DNA of 64,000 nt from Albula goreensis (lineage: Eukaryota > Chordata > Actinopteri > Albuliformes > Albulidae): the NCBI GenBank assembly GCA_022829145.1, contig CM040761.1, positions 21,568,245 through 21,632,244 on the forward strand. The letters run 5' to 3'. Shown here piece by piece: positions 49,301-62,707 of the stretch. Both the position numbers and the translations under genes were made by a program. Below the pieces are notes generated by a model. That model saw only the letters and a program-made list of their open reading frames with translations. It searched no databases and was not told the DNA's origin. Each line of letters opens with the position of its first letter. Position 1 is the first letter of the stretch.

Positions 49301-51405
49301 AAGTGCCATGATGTATGTTTTTGCATAATTACAGAGGTGATGCAGCTATCATGTACGTTTGGTTTCAGAGTAAATAAAGGGGAATAAGTCATGCGTCACC
49401 ACTCCCTGCTTCTATTTTCCCAGCATTTCTTTGGTTAAAATCAGGGGGTAAGGTACTGGACTGGAATGGGCCAATTTTTAAGGGTAAAGTATCTGAATGC
49501 GAAAACAGTCGAAACTGAAATAAAAAGCAGTCCTGCAGTGACCAAAGCAGTTCTGTTCTTCTTATTTTAGCTTTCATTAATGAATTATACAAAGGAAGAA
49601 AAAAACACATGTGCATCCAACTCTGTTACACAGTAGAGATCTGGGGGAGGAAAAATACAGTAAGAGGGCCTAAACGAAGACTGTATTGGGTGACTCTTTT
49701 AGGATAGTGTTGTGCCATTCAACATAAAGACAGCACAAAATGTGCAACAGAAATACATAGGGAAGGGATTTAAAAAAACACAGTAAGGGGTTAAAGCATT
49801 GTGAATTTTTATACGTTTAAGCTATCCTTTTTGTAACTTCATTGTGGAGAAGAAAAGACGCACTTCTGTAGCTGAATAATTGCTTGGCTTGAATGAGTCA
49901 GTAAATTGCGTGTGGCACAGAACGGGGCAGCGAGTTTAGATCTCATTATCCTCTCACTCCCCCACTTTATCTCTGGTTTTAGTCAGGAGGTAAAATGTGT
50001 GACTGAGTAACTTGAAAGCTCTAATGGACCAGCGCTGAGAGCTCTCTCCAGCGCGCAGTTCCTCCGTTGTGCCATGGACATCTTCACTGAAACTTCATAA
50101 AAGGCTTCCTGGGTAGCTCCAGCTATGTCTGTACCAAAGGAGAGTTTAAAGTGCCCAGAGTACTTACGAATCAAACTTTCACTGCAAAGGCCATTTACCT
50201 GGTGTGAGCGTGATGTGCCCGACTACTCTTTGAGTCATGGACTTATTGACACTATGTGTTTTTTTTTCCCATTTCATAGCTCCAGACAGGAATGCTTGGT
50301 AACAGACAACCGCAAGGTAAGAGGTAACCGTCAGTATGAAACAAAAAGATTTACTGCTATTGTGAGTCATCTTTTTAAATACATTTTGCAGCAAGCCAGT
50401 TTTCCTCTCCCGGGTGGAAGATTTTTATGGAGGTAGGTGATGTGGTGTTAAGAGAGACCTGCACCAGTAAGGTTGAGCCTGTTGTCTGGTCAGATCGTAC
50501 CTGGCATTGAGGAAAGCACCTGTGGCATTGTAACCTCGCTAGTTCCTCACCATTGGCCAGTGCCATGAGCCCAGGTTTATTAAGTTTATGAAATATGTAT
50601 GCCCACTCCCTTGGAGTGTGCTCTGCTAATACACCGATGGTGAGTTACCTCTCCTGTTAAACTGTGAGCGTATGCATGATCTCACACAGCTTATGCTCCA
50701 ATCAGAGGCAGCGATTCAAGTCAACTCAAACAATGATACATGCTGGCTAAAACTTTCTAGAACCAATTAGATCCAGTTAGATAGAGACTAACAAACAAAC
50801 TGTAACTTCCCTTGCCCCCATCCCTTTTACAAAATATTGAAATGACTACATATATATATACGCTTACAGGATGAAAGGTGCCACCAAGATATATGTGATG
50901 TTTAAATGTGCCCTATATTGCTTAGTCTCTATGAGGGGGACTCTAAATAAAACAGTCCATGTTTTGTTCTCTCACTGAGCCCATTGACACAAGATGAGGC
51001 CAGACCGATCTCCACGGTATCAGGAGTTAGCATTGCCATGGCGCTTCCTCCCGTCTCACCTTTACCTTTCTCCATTCCCTGCCTGTCGCCTCGAGCTCCC
51101 ATCATTCCCTGGGTTTCCTGATTATCAGCCTGCCCCACTCCTTGAGTAAATACCTCCATCACACGCTCGATTACTTTACCTGGCCTTGGGGGGGAAAGGA
51201 GGAAGGCCTTCACTTTATCGTTCTTTTGATTGCTAAATTTTTCACTATCCCTCCATCCATCGGCCTCCCGGCAGCTGGAGCAGCACCTGGAACATCAGGA
51301 CGTGTGTGTAATACTTACAGCAGTCCATAGCATTTCTAAAGTGTGAGGCGTTGCAAAACACACATACACACACACACACACACACACATGCATACACACA
51401 CACAG

Positions 51406-51437
<32 letters not shown>

Positions 51438-54326
51438 AAAGAAGGGAAATATTAATTTGATTCAACCTGATAAAATTATAAAATTTAATTTCTTCTCTCT
51501 GCGTTTGGGCATATTGGATTTAATAAGCTTTGTCCTCATAAGGCAGTGTATACTGATAAAGCAGTGAAGGTAGATAAGGGAAATGTAATCATGTAAAATT
51601 AATTCGCTGAGGCACTGGGCACAATTCTGTTCTATTTCAGAATACCATGAATTCCCCTCCCTCCCCACAGCCTCTTTTTATAAAAATGGATGAATTTCTT
51701 ATGTACTGTCCAGGCTACTGGCTCAGAGGGGAAATTTGTTTCTCCATGTCATATTGTTTCACGACCATGAGGAAAACTGGAAATCTCATTAATTCATCAT
51801 ACATGGATCTTCTTAGTCTGAAATGATTGTCCTAAAATCTACACAGGAGGACTATGCATAAAAAACAAACAAACGAAGGGGCTAAGACAGATTTGTACAG
51901 GGTTAGGGTTAGGGACAGAGGAGACATGAGGTAGAGAAGAATGAATCTACAGGTTGTAAAGAGTTTCTTATCATGTGAACTTCACAGTGCCTCTGGTTTT
52001 CACAGGTAAAGACTGCACAGAAGCTCTAGTAAGTTCTTTGAAAGACGACAGGAATCCAATAGTAACGGCTGTGATTGCATTGCGCTTAAACTGCTGTTAA
52101 ACTGCATTTTTCACAGAAAAACCTGAAGCACATTGCACACTTTCATATAGCCCTGTGCATCCTTACCGTGATCTCATTTTCATCTGCAAGAAGTGCAAAA
52201 GGAAACCGAGATCTCAGTCTCAAATTTCCCCCACTCTTTTTGGCATTCAAAAAGCATAAGTATTATGTAATTATGTTACAGCAGGATTGTGTGTGGATTG
52301 CCAGTTTGCTTAGTTAAAATGAAGCCTTTTCATTTAAAAAACCTACGCATCACGGAACACTATACACATTGTGGAATATATTTTCGCCTTGCTCGAAATG
52401 GCGACTGTCCATATGAGGAAGCATACATTGACTGTAATATATCCACACTGTTATATAACACCGGGCAGGCCTCCTGACAGGGAACAGATATGCATGACCA
52501 GTGTATCTGGGCTTCAGTGGCAGGATGGCGACATGGCACCTGGCTCAGTCTCATTGGCTGAAAGCTGTAGCATAGTCGTGATTTGGAGCAGGACACGGAT
52601 GATTGACAGGTGACAGCTGACTGGGAATCCTCCATGTCTCCCCCATTCCTCTGCCTCAGGGAGATTAATCACATAAGTCCGATATGCGTGCAAATCAACA
52701 TTTTACGATGACATCACTCCTAAATTTACCACGGTGTCCCGATTTTCATAAAGGACAGCGTTGGGTGCATGGGATTTGTGACCAGAAAGTTCTAGAAATC
52801 AGTCCCAGGCAGAGAATGTTTGTTGTTGCACCTCTGGGTGAGGCATTTTACAGCAATGTGTCTCTCTTGAGTGGTGTACATTTTATTTACACAGAATGAA
52901 ATTATACGGCTGTCTGTTTAATGAAGGAAGGCAGTAGTTTCTAACCTAGAAGCTGAATCTGCAACATATAGATTAAAAGACCAGCTCCATAATTATGATA
53001 CTAAACTGTCAATGTTCACATGATTATCACATTATTTGTTAGATTTGATGGTTATTTGTGTTTGTATTCCTACAGAGTAAAACAAATGTGAATCACTGGA
53101 CAAAGCCAATAAACGATGTGAGCGAACAGCAGGTAGAGTCACTGCTGTCAAGCGTAGAAAATGACCCTCTATCAGAGGCAGGCAGAACCAGATGTTCTGC
53201 ACAGCAAACAGCTGTTGGAACTTTGCGAAGTCAGTGGCATTCCACCCTGTCGCCAGGGTGATTTCAGAACAGTTGTGTTAAGGATATACTGATAGCCCAG
53301 GAAACATAACAACAAATGGGAAGTCGTTTTTGGGGGTGTGGTGGGCTGGGGCTATTTAGACACAAAAACAAAGAGCTGTGTGAAATCGTAATTGCCATCT
53401 GTACTTCCTGCCAGAATATTTCAGTTCTAGGGGCTAATTCCAATCTGCGGTGCTCGTGAGGTAAAAAAAAAAAAAAAAATTACCTAGCTCAGAGCATCCA
53501 GTCTCTGATTGGCTCCTACCCAATCAGTCTCTCTTTAGCTGGAGCCAAAGAGACACTCAGTCACCAATTGGATCAGGCCCAATCATTTTCTCCTTGGTTG
53601 AACCCAGTCAGGCATAAACACAAAAAAATAAACCTGTGCTTTATTGGCAGGAAGTCATTTTTAACTATTTAAGACTGTCTAGCTAACTGAGTTCCAGGCC
53701 TGTGGATGCAAGTGACTCATAGACAACCTGTGAAAAGCTTGGGAAAGCAAAAAAAGGACCAGCAATTTTTTTTTTTATTACTTTTTAATTTTGTGTGACT
53801 CATTGAGCATGTCATTATGCCAAAAGGCATATGTGAGATGAGTCTGTTGTTTTGTAATAAAAAATAAAAAGGCTGAAAAGAAAACTGAAAAGAATGAATA
53901 CTGCAGTTTTTCAACTTTTGCTTCTGCCTGGAGTTGGTGTTTGGAAAACAAAATGTAAAAACAGGCCGAGCCCTGAACATTTTTTCAGCGCTCTCTTGAT
54001 GTTCTCAAGTTGTAGTTTTGCTTCAGTGCCCAGAGAATATTGATAAATCCCTTTGATTCGGCTGAGCACGCCAAAACAACTCCTGAAGCTCATCTGAGGC
54101 TCATGGCTCAGATATTCCCCCATGCTGTTTCCTGCTCCATTTTTTGGGACGGGAAAACTTCCCAGCAGAGAAGCGAAAGACTGGAACTCACCCACTGCTG
54201 AGCCCCCCTGCCCAACCCTGCCCCACCCTCTGTGGCAGTGCCAGAACGTTTGGACCCTTTCGGTTTCACCCGGACAGTCGACACTTTGTCTTTGACCGCG
54301 GCTGAAATTAAGCGGATCGCTCGGGA
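46331..54326. other. Gene-free stretch with simple repeats
   Basis: I found no exon with family resemblance on either strand. It holds a C-rich run near 46610-46633, and CA and TA microsatellites at about 51359-51433. Otherwise it is AT-rich sequence with small palindromes such as gattggctcctacccaatc near 53.5 kb. Confidence 0.55.
51359..51433. repeat. Compound (CA)n/(TA)n microsatellite
   Basis: CA repeats interrupted by a TG-containing segment, followed by about 14 TA units. Confidence 0.9.
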
Positions 54327-54381
54327 TCAATGAGCCAGCAATGAGACAGCAATGAGACGGCAATGAGACAGCAATGAGCTG
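54327..54381 (+). repeat. 11-bp tandem repeat, five copies
   Basis: Five units of gcaatgagaca with one to three differences in the outer copies. Confidence 0.85.
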
Positions 54382-55312
54382 GTATTCTATCCATGTATCT
54401 GCATGATTCCCCTGGCCTCTACCTGTCCAGGTGGGGTTAAGAAGCTAGCCATTCCACGGTTTCCGTGACACCGCTGGTGCTGTTTGGGATGACAAGCAGA
54501 GAGTGGGAGGAACCCCAGGGGTGGGGATGGGGGGTGATGGAGGAAGGGCTGGAGCAAAGATGAAAGGCTGGTGAAAATTGATGGCTGGTTGTGCACGGCT
54601 GGGTTTTGCCAGTTCTAATTCAGGCTTCGGCACGCTCTAAGACACATCGGGACTGACAGCTAGGAGCTCGGGCGGGGTGGGGTGGAGGGGGGGTTTGCGG
54701 TGGAGGGCAGAGTAGAGCGATGATTCACAAGCTATCTGTGCTCTGCAAGCGCCCGCCACCCAAGGGCCAGGGGTGGGTGGGGTAGGGGTAGGGGGCAGGA
54801 ATCTGTAGAATTTGTAACCCAGCAAGCAAATGAAGGCTCTCCTTTGCCGTGCCCTGAGAGTCTGTCCTCTCTCCAGCTCCACGACACTCGCAAGGGGCTG
54901 TGGTTTCAAAAGTCAGGCTCGGCAGCATACTGATGGAAACTCAAACTTGGAGCTGAAAGTGGCATCCCATGCTGTCTGCTTGACCTGCATAATGCTGGTC
55001 GCATACCACAAATACACAAGGAGTATTTTTAATAAAGTACCAAGAATCATTTTCATAAAGAAGTGTGATCTAGGATCAATTTTGTCTTATACCTAACAAA
55101 ACATAAGGGTGGGATACAGACATGACACATACACACACACACACACAGGCCACAGGACAATATGACAAGTGGGTCTTAATGAACCTCTCCCTGAGGTTTT
55201 ACAACAATGGCTTCAACCTCTCTGCTGCTGCCTTGACCTCTCCTCTTTCCTTGAATGTCATTATTCTCCCTGATACTAGCTCTCTCATTGGCTCACCTGA
55301 ATCATTCTCTCT

Positions 55313-55318
<6 letters not shown>

Positions 55319-55404
<86 letters not shown>
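55319..55404. repeat. (CA)n microsatellite, about 43 units
   Basis: A perfect CA dinucleotide run of about 86 bp. It makes artificial His/Thr and Cys/Val open frames on the two strands. Confidence 0.98.
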
Positions 55405-55407
<3 letters not shown>

Positions 55408-58348
55408 GGGCCATTCTTGAAAGGTCTGTTCTGCTCCATAAGACAGAGAAGGGTCTGCTGTTTTACTGAACCATTAAAGTGATACACACAGCTTACCTTG
55501 GACCTTTATCTGGATCAAGCCAGCCTGAGAGGGCTGTCTGTGCAGGCAAACCAGCTTCTGCTGCCCAAAAAGTCACAAGACCTGCACTGGCATTATTTCT
55601 ACCTGACCTCCACTGAGTTATTTCTACAGGGCAATTTCCTGGAATCAGTCAGTCACTGTTTAAGTTTTTTTCCATTACATGTGCTTGAGTAAATGGATGT
55701 AAATTTAAAGTCACCACGCTTATTTGTAAGGTAGTTGTGATCACTGAAAGAATTTATACATTTTGATATTGCAAGCATTGTAAATCAAACTTTGCATTGT
55801 TGTTATATGTTGTTGCTGTGTTTTTGTATGTTGTCAATATGACTGTTGCTGTCCTGCTAATAAAGCAAATTGAAAGTGAAATTGAATTTGTTGTGCAGCT
55901 GGCGAACTTTTCAGTGGACCAAGCTAAAGTTGCCATAAGGGTTACATAGAAGCACCAGGTGAAAGGAAGAGGCCCAGAAGAAACTGCTATGTGGCTACAT
56001 TGATTAGGATGTGCTGATGGATGGTTTGCTAGGATGTTAAGCTAGGTATTGCAAATGTCTGCTCTAAGTTCTGTGTAAAGGAAAAAAATTGGATTTGAAA
56101 AGCTGAACATGAGACTTTAGGAGTTCTTTGTTTCTACTAGTTCCTTTTTTATCTTCACCTTCATCCTTGTTTGGCTGTTTCTGATATGTTTTTTTTTCTT
56201 TTTTTTGCTTTGTTTTTTTTTTTGGGGCGTTTTTGGTTGACAGCATTAAACTGTTAAGTAGCTTAGAGGAAACCTGCCCAGAACTGATTAGATTTTGAAA
56301 AAGTCTCTTTCTCTCTTTCTCTCTCTTTCCCTCCCTCTCTCCCTCTCATTCTTTGCAGAATCACATCCACCTCCCCCCTTCCAACATCCACGACCTGAAA
56401 CAAACCTAAACAATCGTGGGTCTTCGTTTATGAAATGTGTCTTGCTACATTTGATGTTCTCAGCACCCCTCTCCCTGTTTTTTTGTTTTTTGGCACCGCA
56501 TCCCATAATGCACCTCCAAGCATATTTGTTTTCACGAGTTAATGTAATCGCTTTCATTGATTTCAATTCAGAGCACAGCATGAATTTCCCATATCCTTCC
56601 CTCCTGCTGCGTGTTGCTGCAGATCCCGCTAATGTTGGAAATACATTACAGTGAGAGGAGCTCAAAACCATTTCCTGATCATTAACAAGTGAATTCGTTT
56701 AATGAATTGTTAACTCCATTTTAACGATTTGCTAAATAAGTCATTAAATTTGTTAATTGATTTGCCTCTGTGAAAAATTGCATAAGAACATCTTTGTGTT
56801 CCTTTTCTTGAATTAAAACTTCAAATTTTTATCACACTTCACATTTCCTACAGGCACAGCATTATATAAAAACTCATTTAGAATTACACTAAGTTTTAAA
56901 GATTTTCCATGCAGCAAATACTATTTAACAACATGTACATAATACATTATACTTGCTTGTGTAATTCCTCTAGCACCAGACCACAGCAATGTAAAGTGTT
57001 ACTTAGCGTGTGTAATGCTATATGATAATAATTGACGGACTTGTGATTTGCACTTTACTTGTAATTTCTTGTAACCTGGCAAGTTCTTCCAAAGTGGTAA
57101 ATTTAAAGGAGGGAATTACGATCCTTTACAATAATGATAACCGTTACTTTCTAACACTTGCTTTGTGCTTGGATTGCTTGTTCTCTGTCACGTAACCCCA
57201 GATGTAGCTTGCCAGGTGGTAGAATGTCAAGCCAGCCAGTTAAGTCTGTAGTTCATATGCGGTGCGGTTAATAGTGCTCAGTGATGCATGGCTTTGTCCT
57301 TGCGTTATACAAAAATAACAATATTTTTAATGCAAATGCTGAAGATGAGTCATATTGAAATCTGTTGGATTGGTTCACTCAGCTTTAAATTCGCTTCTCA
57401 GTTGAATTTATTTCAGTAATTATCTCTTTGTTCTTCATGATTATTGTGATTGCATTTTAGGTTGTTGTTGTTGTGATGTTTTGGACTGCCAGTGCATCAT
57501 CAGTAATGGTTATTTTTCGATGTTATCAAGGAAATAATGCTACTTGGTTTGCTTTTAATAATGACTTCAAGTGAGTAGCTGTCAAGTCGTTCCCTGTGTA
57601 GATGGATCCGTACACGGTGACCGGAGCATGTCACTGTCATGAGGCAGGGAGTGAGGGAGTGGAACCCAAAGGAGACAGGCTGCAAAGTGTCCGACCCGCA
57701 GAGCGGCTGAAGGACCCTGCGTGGCTTTGCCTGCCGCTGAGAGCGTCGGCGTCTGAGATTTTGGCGAAGGACTCCTCGGTAGCGCTCAATACAAAGAGCT
57801 AAATGAGAGAGAGGGCGAAACAGAGAGAGAGAGAGGGAGAAAGAGAGAGAGAAACAGCAGGGGAGAAAGACTTTCTGCCAGAGACTGCAAATCAATGGAA
57901 GGCCATTTATAATCCCTGTGGCGTGCGATATATTGCTTTCATTTTGATGGGACAGATAGCATCAGTCTCTTTTTCGTTTTTTTTCCTCTATCACAAAGGC
58001 TGCAGAGCCCTCCATAGAGCCTCCCCAGGCTGTCTCTGACGGGCCCCGGCCTGCCTTCCCTTTCCATTCCCCTGCATTATTCTCTCAGCCACCCCCGGGA
58101 AACCTGCAGCGCTCATAACTGCTCCATCCATTCAGCGAGCAGGAAGAGAGCGTGCATGTGTGGGCAGGGGAGGTGGGGAGGGGGATGGGGGGATACGGGG
58201 ATGGGGGGGAGCGGTGGCGCTGAGGTGGTGGGATGTGGGGTGGTGGGGGGATGGAATAAGATTCTATAGTCTTAAATGCAAATTTACCCCCTGCTGAAAA
58301 TAAGCTGCCCATTGTTTGTTTTCACATTTCCGAACATTAAAGTCCGTA

Positions 58349-58427
58349 GAGAGAGAGAGAGAAAGAAAAGAGATAGAGACAGAGAGAATGAAAGAGAGAC
58401 ACACAGAGATGGAGACAGGGACAGAGG

Positions 58428-58452
<25 letters not shown>
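58349..58452. repeat. (GA)n-rich microsatellite
   Basis: Imperfect GA tract with a nearly perfect run at its right end. A similar tract lies at about 57806-57855. Confidence 0.9.
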
Positions 58453-58458
<6 letters not shown>

Positions 58459-59811
58459 GAGTGATGGATGACAGCTTTGCATGTTCACGCCCCAGTATTC
58501 CTCAGTATCACCAGATAACACTTCATGCTAATAAAGAGATTACGTCCCTGTTCTGAATGCATGTCTCTAATGAACTGAGATGTGAGCGGATAGCCCAGCA
58601 CCACCAAAGCCTGGAATTAGGCCTCTCCTCCTCCATCCCCACCAGCCCAACCAGCCCCCTACCCTCACTTGCATTCCCTGGGTAATTTAGAAGGGGGAAG
58701 GGGGGGTGTCTGGAACAGACATTTTCACTCTGAGAAGAAGTGGGGGGAAAAAGACACAGGATGTGTCCTGGTTTGAACATTCCGGGATGTTCCCTCTCTC
58801 CCTGTTGCCGCCGAAGCTGTTGTCGTGGGAACCCCTCTGCTCCACTCTGCGCCGGGACAGTGTGATGCAATGGGAACAGCAGACGCGGCCTTAGCCTGAG
58901 AACAACCCCCCCAAATAGGAGACCCCCTTCACCCACTGTACTCCCCCCATCTCCCCCCTCCCACCAGGCCCTCTCTCTCTCACTCCAGTGCCTGACTTAC
59001 GGCTATGTGTTCCTCCAGACATGACAGAAGTCGCGCAGGAAGTGAGCTTGCAGGCGCAAGCAAGACAGCAGCCGCCTGCTGCAGGGTGGGCACAGTCAGG
59101 ACAAATGACATTGTCATCGGCAGCAGACTGTCTCTCGCGCTCATACTTCTGGTTTCTTCAAACCCCAGTGGCTTTGATATTACCAAGGGACTTGTTTTCT
59201 TTAATCATTTTTATTAAAACAATCAAATTATATAAAAAATGCAATTTTATCCATGATTTATTTCCATTTGTCCTTAAAATTGATATTTGTGAAGTGAAAG
59301 CAATCTTACTATTTCATTCTATGTCCCAGGAAACCTGGAGTGATCTGAAGGTTTTCTTTGCTTACAGTTTGCTTCAGCTCCCTGCATAAACCTCCAGGTA
59401 CCATGTCCAACTGTATGTTTTCACATTCAGGTGAAGCATCTTCCCAGCTGTGTTCTGTGCAGAATGGGAAATCTCTGACCAAACAGAGAGGTGCACAATT
59501 TTTTATGATCCACAGATTTTTTATGATATTGCTTATGATTTGATATGATATTAGAAAAATGGTGTCTGGTTTCTTCATCCAGTCAGAGGTAAAATGCAGC
59601 ACAAACGAGCATAAACAGCAGGAATGGGGCTTCGAACCCTGGTCTAAGGTCTGAGAGGACTCAGGGCACTCCAGCACACACCACCTGCCTAAAAACGCCG
59701 TGTCAGAATTCAGTGAAAATGATGAGTGAAACAGGAAGCACCCGCGCCTATGCAGGAAGTCTGTTCCTCCGCAGACAAGGATAAGCCAAAGGGGATCAAA
59801 CCCAGGCCAGA

Positions 59812-59890
59812 CAGGGTGGCAGCACAATGGGAAAAGCTAATTTCACATCACCAGAAATGTGTCCAGTTTGAGCCCTGTATGCCCTCCCCT
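59812..59890 (+). repeat. Possible tRNA-derived SINE head
   Basis: An A-box-like tggcagcacaatggg is followed about 48 bases later by a B-box-like agtttgagccc, at tRNA-like spacing. No tail is evident. Confidence 0.35.
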
Positions 59891-61649
59891 TCACCTGGTA
59901 AGAGGGCAGTTCAGGGCTGCCTCCCTCCTTATCACTGTCAAAAATTTGATCCAAAATCCACACTGCTGGAAATCACAGCACAGTTCTGCTATGTTACATG
60001 CATGCATTGTTATATATAAATGTTTAACTCCACAGTTATGCAAGGCAGCGGACAGTAAAATAATAGAAAAATAAAAAAGTTACACAGTTACATATACAGC
60101 ACAATCAAACATTTTTCAACACGTGATTTTTTTTTTTTTTTTTTTGTTAAATCAGTGTATCCGGTCTGAGCTGAAAGAGACCTCCACAGTTGGGGGAGTA
60201 GCAAGTGCAGCATTTTGATCCCGCTGGCTTCAGGTGATATATCTGGGTGTTGAGAGCATGACATAGCCTTGCTTTTGTCAGAGCTCAATTTTTATGAGAC
60301 CCCAGCCGTTTTTCACTGTAGCTCTTGCTGTTGCTAGCGTGAGTGGGCAGTATTTCAAATGCATGTATTTGAAATATGCATTTGCAAGCAGGTGTAACAT
60401 GATGGGTTTCTCAACACTTTCTCTGGATAGTTTATACTTTGCCAACTGCTTCCTTCACCATTATAATTGTAGGCAGGGATGGTTAAAAATAAATAACAAT
60501 GTATCTTTGTCTATTACTCATCTTTTATTAATACACAATACAGACCATCAACCAGATAAATGTATCAATAAACTATGAGCAACAGAGCTAGAGGTGTAGG
60601 TGACATAGTATGAGAGGCCTTACAAAAAAAGTGATATTCATTCATATTATTATTATTATTGTAAGTAAAAGCATAGTTCTAGTGCATGTATTTTGAAATA
60701 CCACCCATTCACTGCAGGGTGGTATAAGTGTGTCTGACTGTATGTGTGTGTGTGCTTGTGCTTGTTTGTGTCTGGGGGGGAGTGTTTAAATGGAAGGAGG
60801 CTTGCCCTCTGCAGCAGCTCCGGAGGGTGCGTTTTTATGCATTTTGGGAGGAGACGAAGAGGCGCAGTGCAGGGCAGAGATTGCATAAGGTCCCATCACT
60901 TATTTATCTGCTCTGCGGAGGGCTGCTTAACTGGAGTGCTTCGTTAACATTTTATACCTGCCTTCGTATCGCCGACGCATGCTAGCAGAAGCAAGCGAGG
61001 TTAAACACTTTTGCAGTGGTGCAGCGCAGCGCCGTGAGAATTAAAACCCACAGGCCCAGGTGGTGTCAAATGCGTCACAGCTGGCCGGATGAGGCAGAGG
61101 CGCAGGAGCTCCACATGGTGCTGGCAGAGGCCCTGGGGGTGCTCAAGTCCAGACTTGACAGTTCTGGATGCTCTCAAGACAGCAGGCGAATGATGAGCCG
61201 AGATGAACGTCCAGTTCTCATGCTCAGACGTTCCTGTTATTATATTGGTCAAGTGTTGAGATTCGGACAAGTGAACTACACAGAGCTCAAAATAGCAGGC
61301 CTGGTCCCAGAACCTGGGAAGAGTGACGGCATGACCCTCCAGTGTATGTTTTAAATGGATGTTAAACTGTGCAAGAACCTTTGACTATAATGCATGCAGA
61401 ATGAATGCAATGAATGAATTCTACACCCATGCTGACCAGGTTTGTATATGTGTTAAAAATATTGGTTTTACAGTCTGAAGGCAAAAAATACTGCAAGTGT
61501 ACAGAGCGATGTAAATAGCCAGAACACTGTTTATGACTACCTGTCATAGGGCCCAGCTAATATGGATGGCTGCCATTTCATAAATTCATATTAGGGTAAG
61601 CATGTATCAAAGCCAAAGATGTACCACATTGTACCATTCCTTTACAGCA

Positions 61650-61854
61650 TGGTTCTCAGCACTGGAGGGGAACATTGTGGGCTGGTTTGTGTTTTTCTCA
61701 GCTTAATTGGTCAGATGACTGGATCAATCAAACCTGACAATAACACAGTTAACCCACCTCCCCTGCTTCCTTGGGTCTGAAGTGGTTGAGTGATGTTGGG
61801 TGAAAACAAAAACCAGAGGACCCTGTGGCTCTCCAGGACCAGAGCTGAGAACCA
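61650..61854. mobile_element. Short non-autonomous DNA element (MITE) with terminal inverted repeats
   Basis: About 205 bp bounded by TGGTTCTCAGC at the left and its exact reverse complement GCTGAGAACCA at the right; the inverted repeats continue imperfectly inward (actgg against ccagagc). The interior is non-coding. The right end (accctgtggctctccaggacc) is a pattern seen widely in fish genomes. No clean target duplication is visible. A relic lies at 3310-3395. Confidence 0.65.
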
Positions 61855-62675
61855 CAGTTTTACCAGACCTGCTGTGTGAACCCATTGGTGTTTATGTATA
61901 AAAATGTGCTAAAATGTTTCGGGTGTTTTAAGTATTCTGCCATCAGGGAAAATATTTGTAATGAAAAATAAATAACCCTCGCACTGAAATGACAAATTCT
62001 CTTTGAATTCCTTCATTTACAAAGCAAGTGACAAATCTGTCCAACTCGATCTTCCTCAAGGTCCAAACGCTCCCATCTCAAATGTCAGGGACAATCAGCT
62101 CTGTTTAGGTTCAGAGAATAGTTGACATTAATCTGCAGGCCAAGACTCAAAGGCAAGCTCTGTGAGGAGGAAGGCGGTTAGCGGTCACATGTCTACGGAT
62201 AAACAGCTCTGCAAATGCACAGAGCAGATCTCCTCTTTGTGTCAGCATCACTGAGTGCAGTCCCGGGTCAGCGAGGTGTTGCATTTAACAAACCTCGTGT
62301 TGTATCTGAAGCATTTCGTGCAGAGGTTTGGCCCCTGTTGAACAAGGTGTCAAGAGTCACATGCTATCTGATGATTTCATTGGTTCATCAGCTTTTGAAG
62401 TTCACAGAAAGTTTTGCACTCAAGGATCTGAAAGAATGTCACACATGCATCGCTGAGATTTCAGCTGAAACTGAAAGCCTCCTTTTGTAGGCCTTTGAGA
62501 TGAAGATATGGAGAAGATATATCTTCTCTGTTCTGTTCTGCTTTCACTGAAATGCTTCTGGGGTATACTGCCACCAGCCATCCAATAAGTCAGCTGAAGA
62601 AGCACTTTCTGGATTTCACTGAACATATTTGCATTATGTGCACTACTTCCATTGCTCCAAAATTTGTTTGTGTAA

Positions 62676-62707
<32 letters not shown>

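Larger units (their letters stand above)
54382..61649. other. Gene-free stretch with purine-rich and CA microsatellites
   Basis: No exon could be supported. It contains the long CA repeat at 55319-55404, GA tracts at about 57806-57855 and 58349-58452, a G-rich patch at about 58160-58250 and a possible SINE at 59812-59890. Long open frames here run through simple repeats or have no family resemblance. Confidence 0.55.

Noticed and set aside
51896-51914. Two TTAGGG units (interstitial telomere repeat)
   Set aside because: Only two units, expected by chance; no telomeric array.
55122-55487. His/Thr-rich and Cys/Val-rich ORFs
   Set aside because: These are translations of the CA microsatellite.
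59309-59827. 172-codon minus-strand ORF, the longest single frame in the window
   Set aside because: Product resembles no known family, is rich in Cys/Ser/Leu as translated non-coding DNA often is, and overlaps possible SINE sequence.
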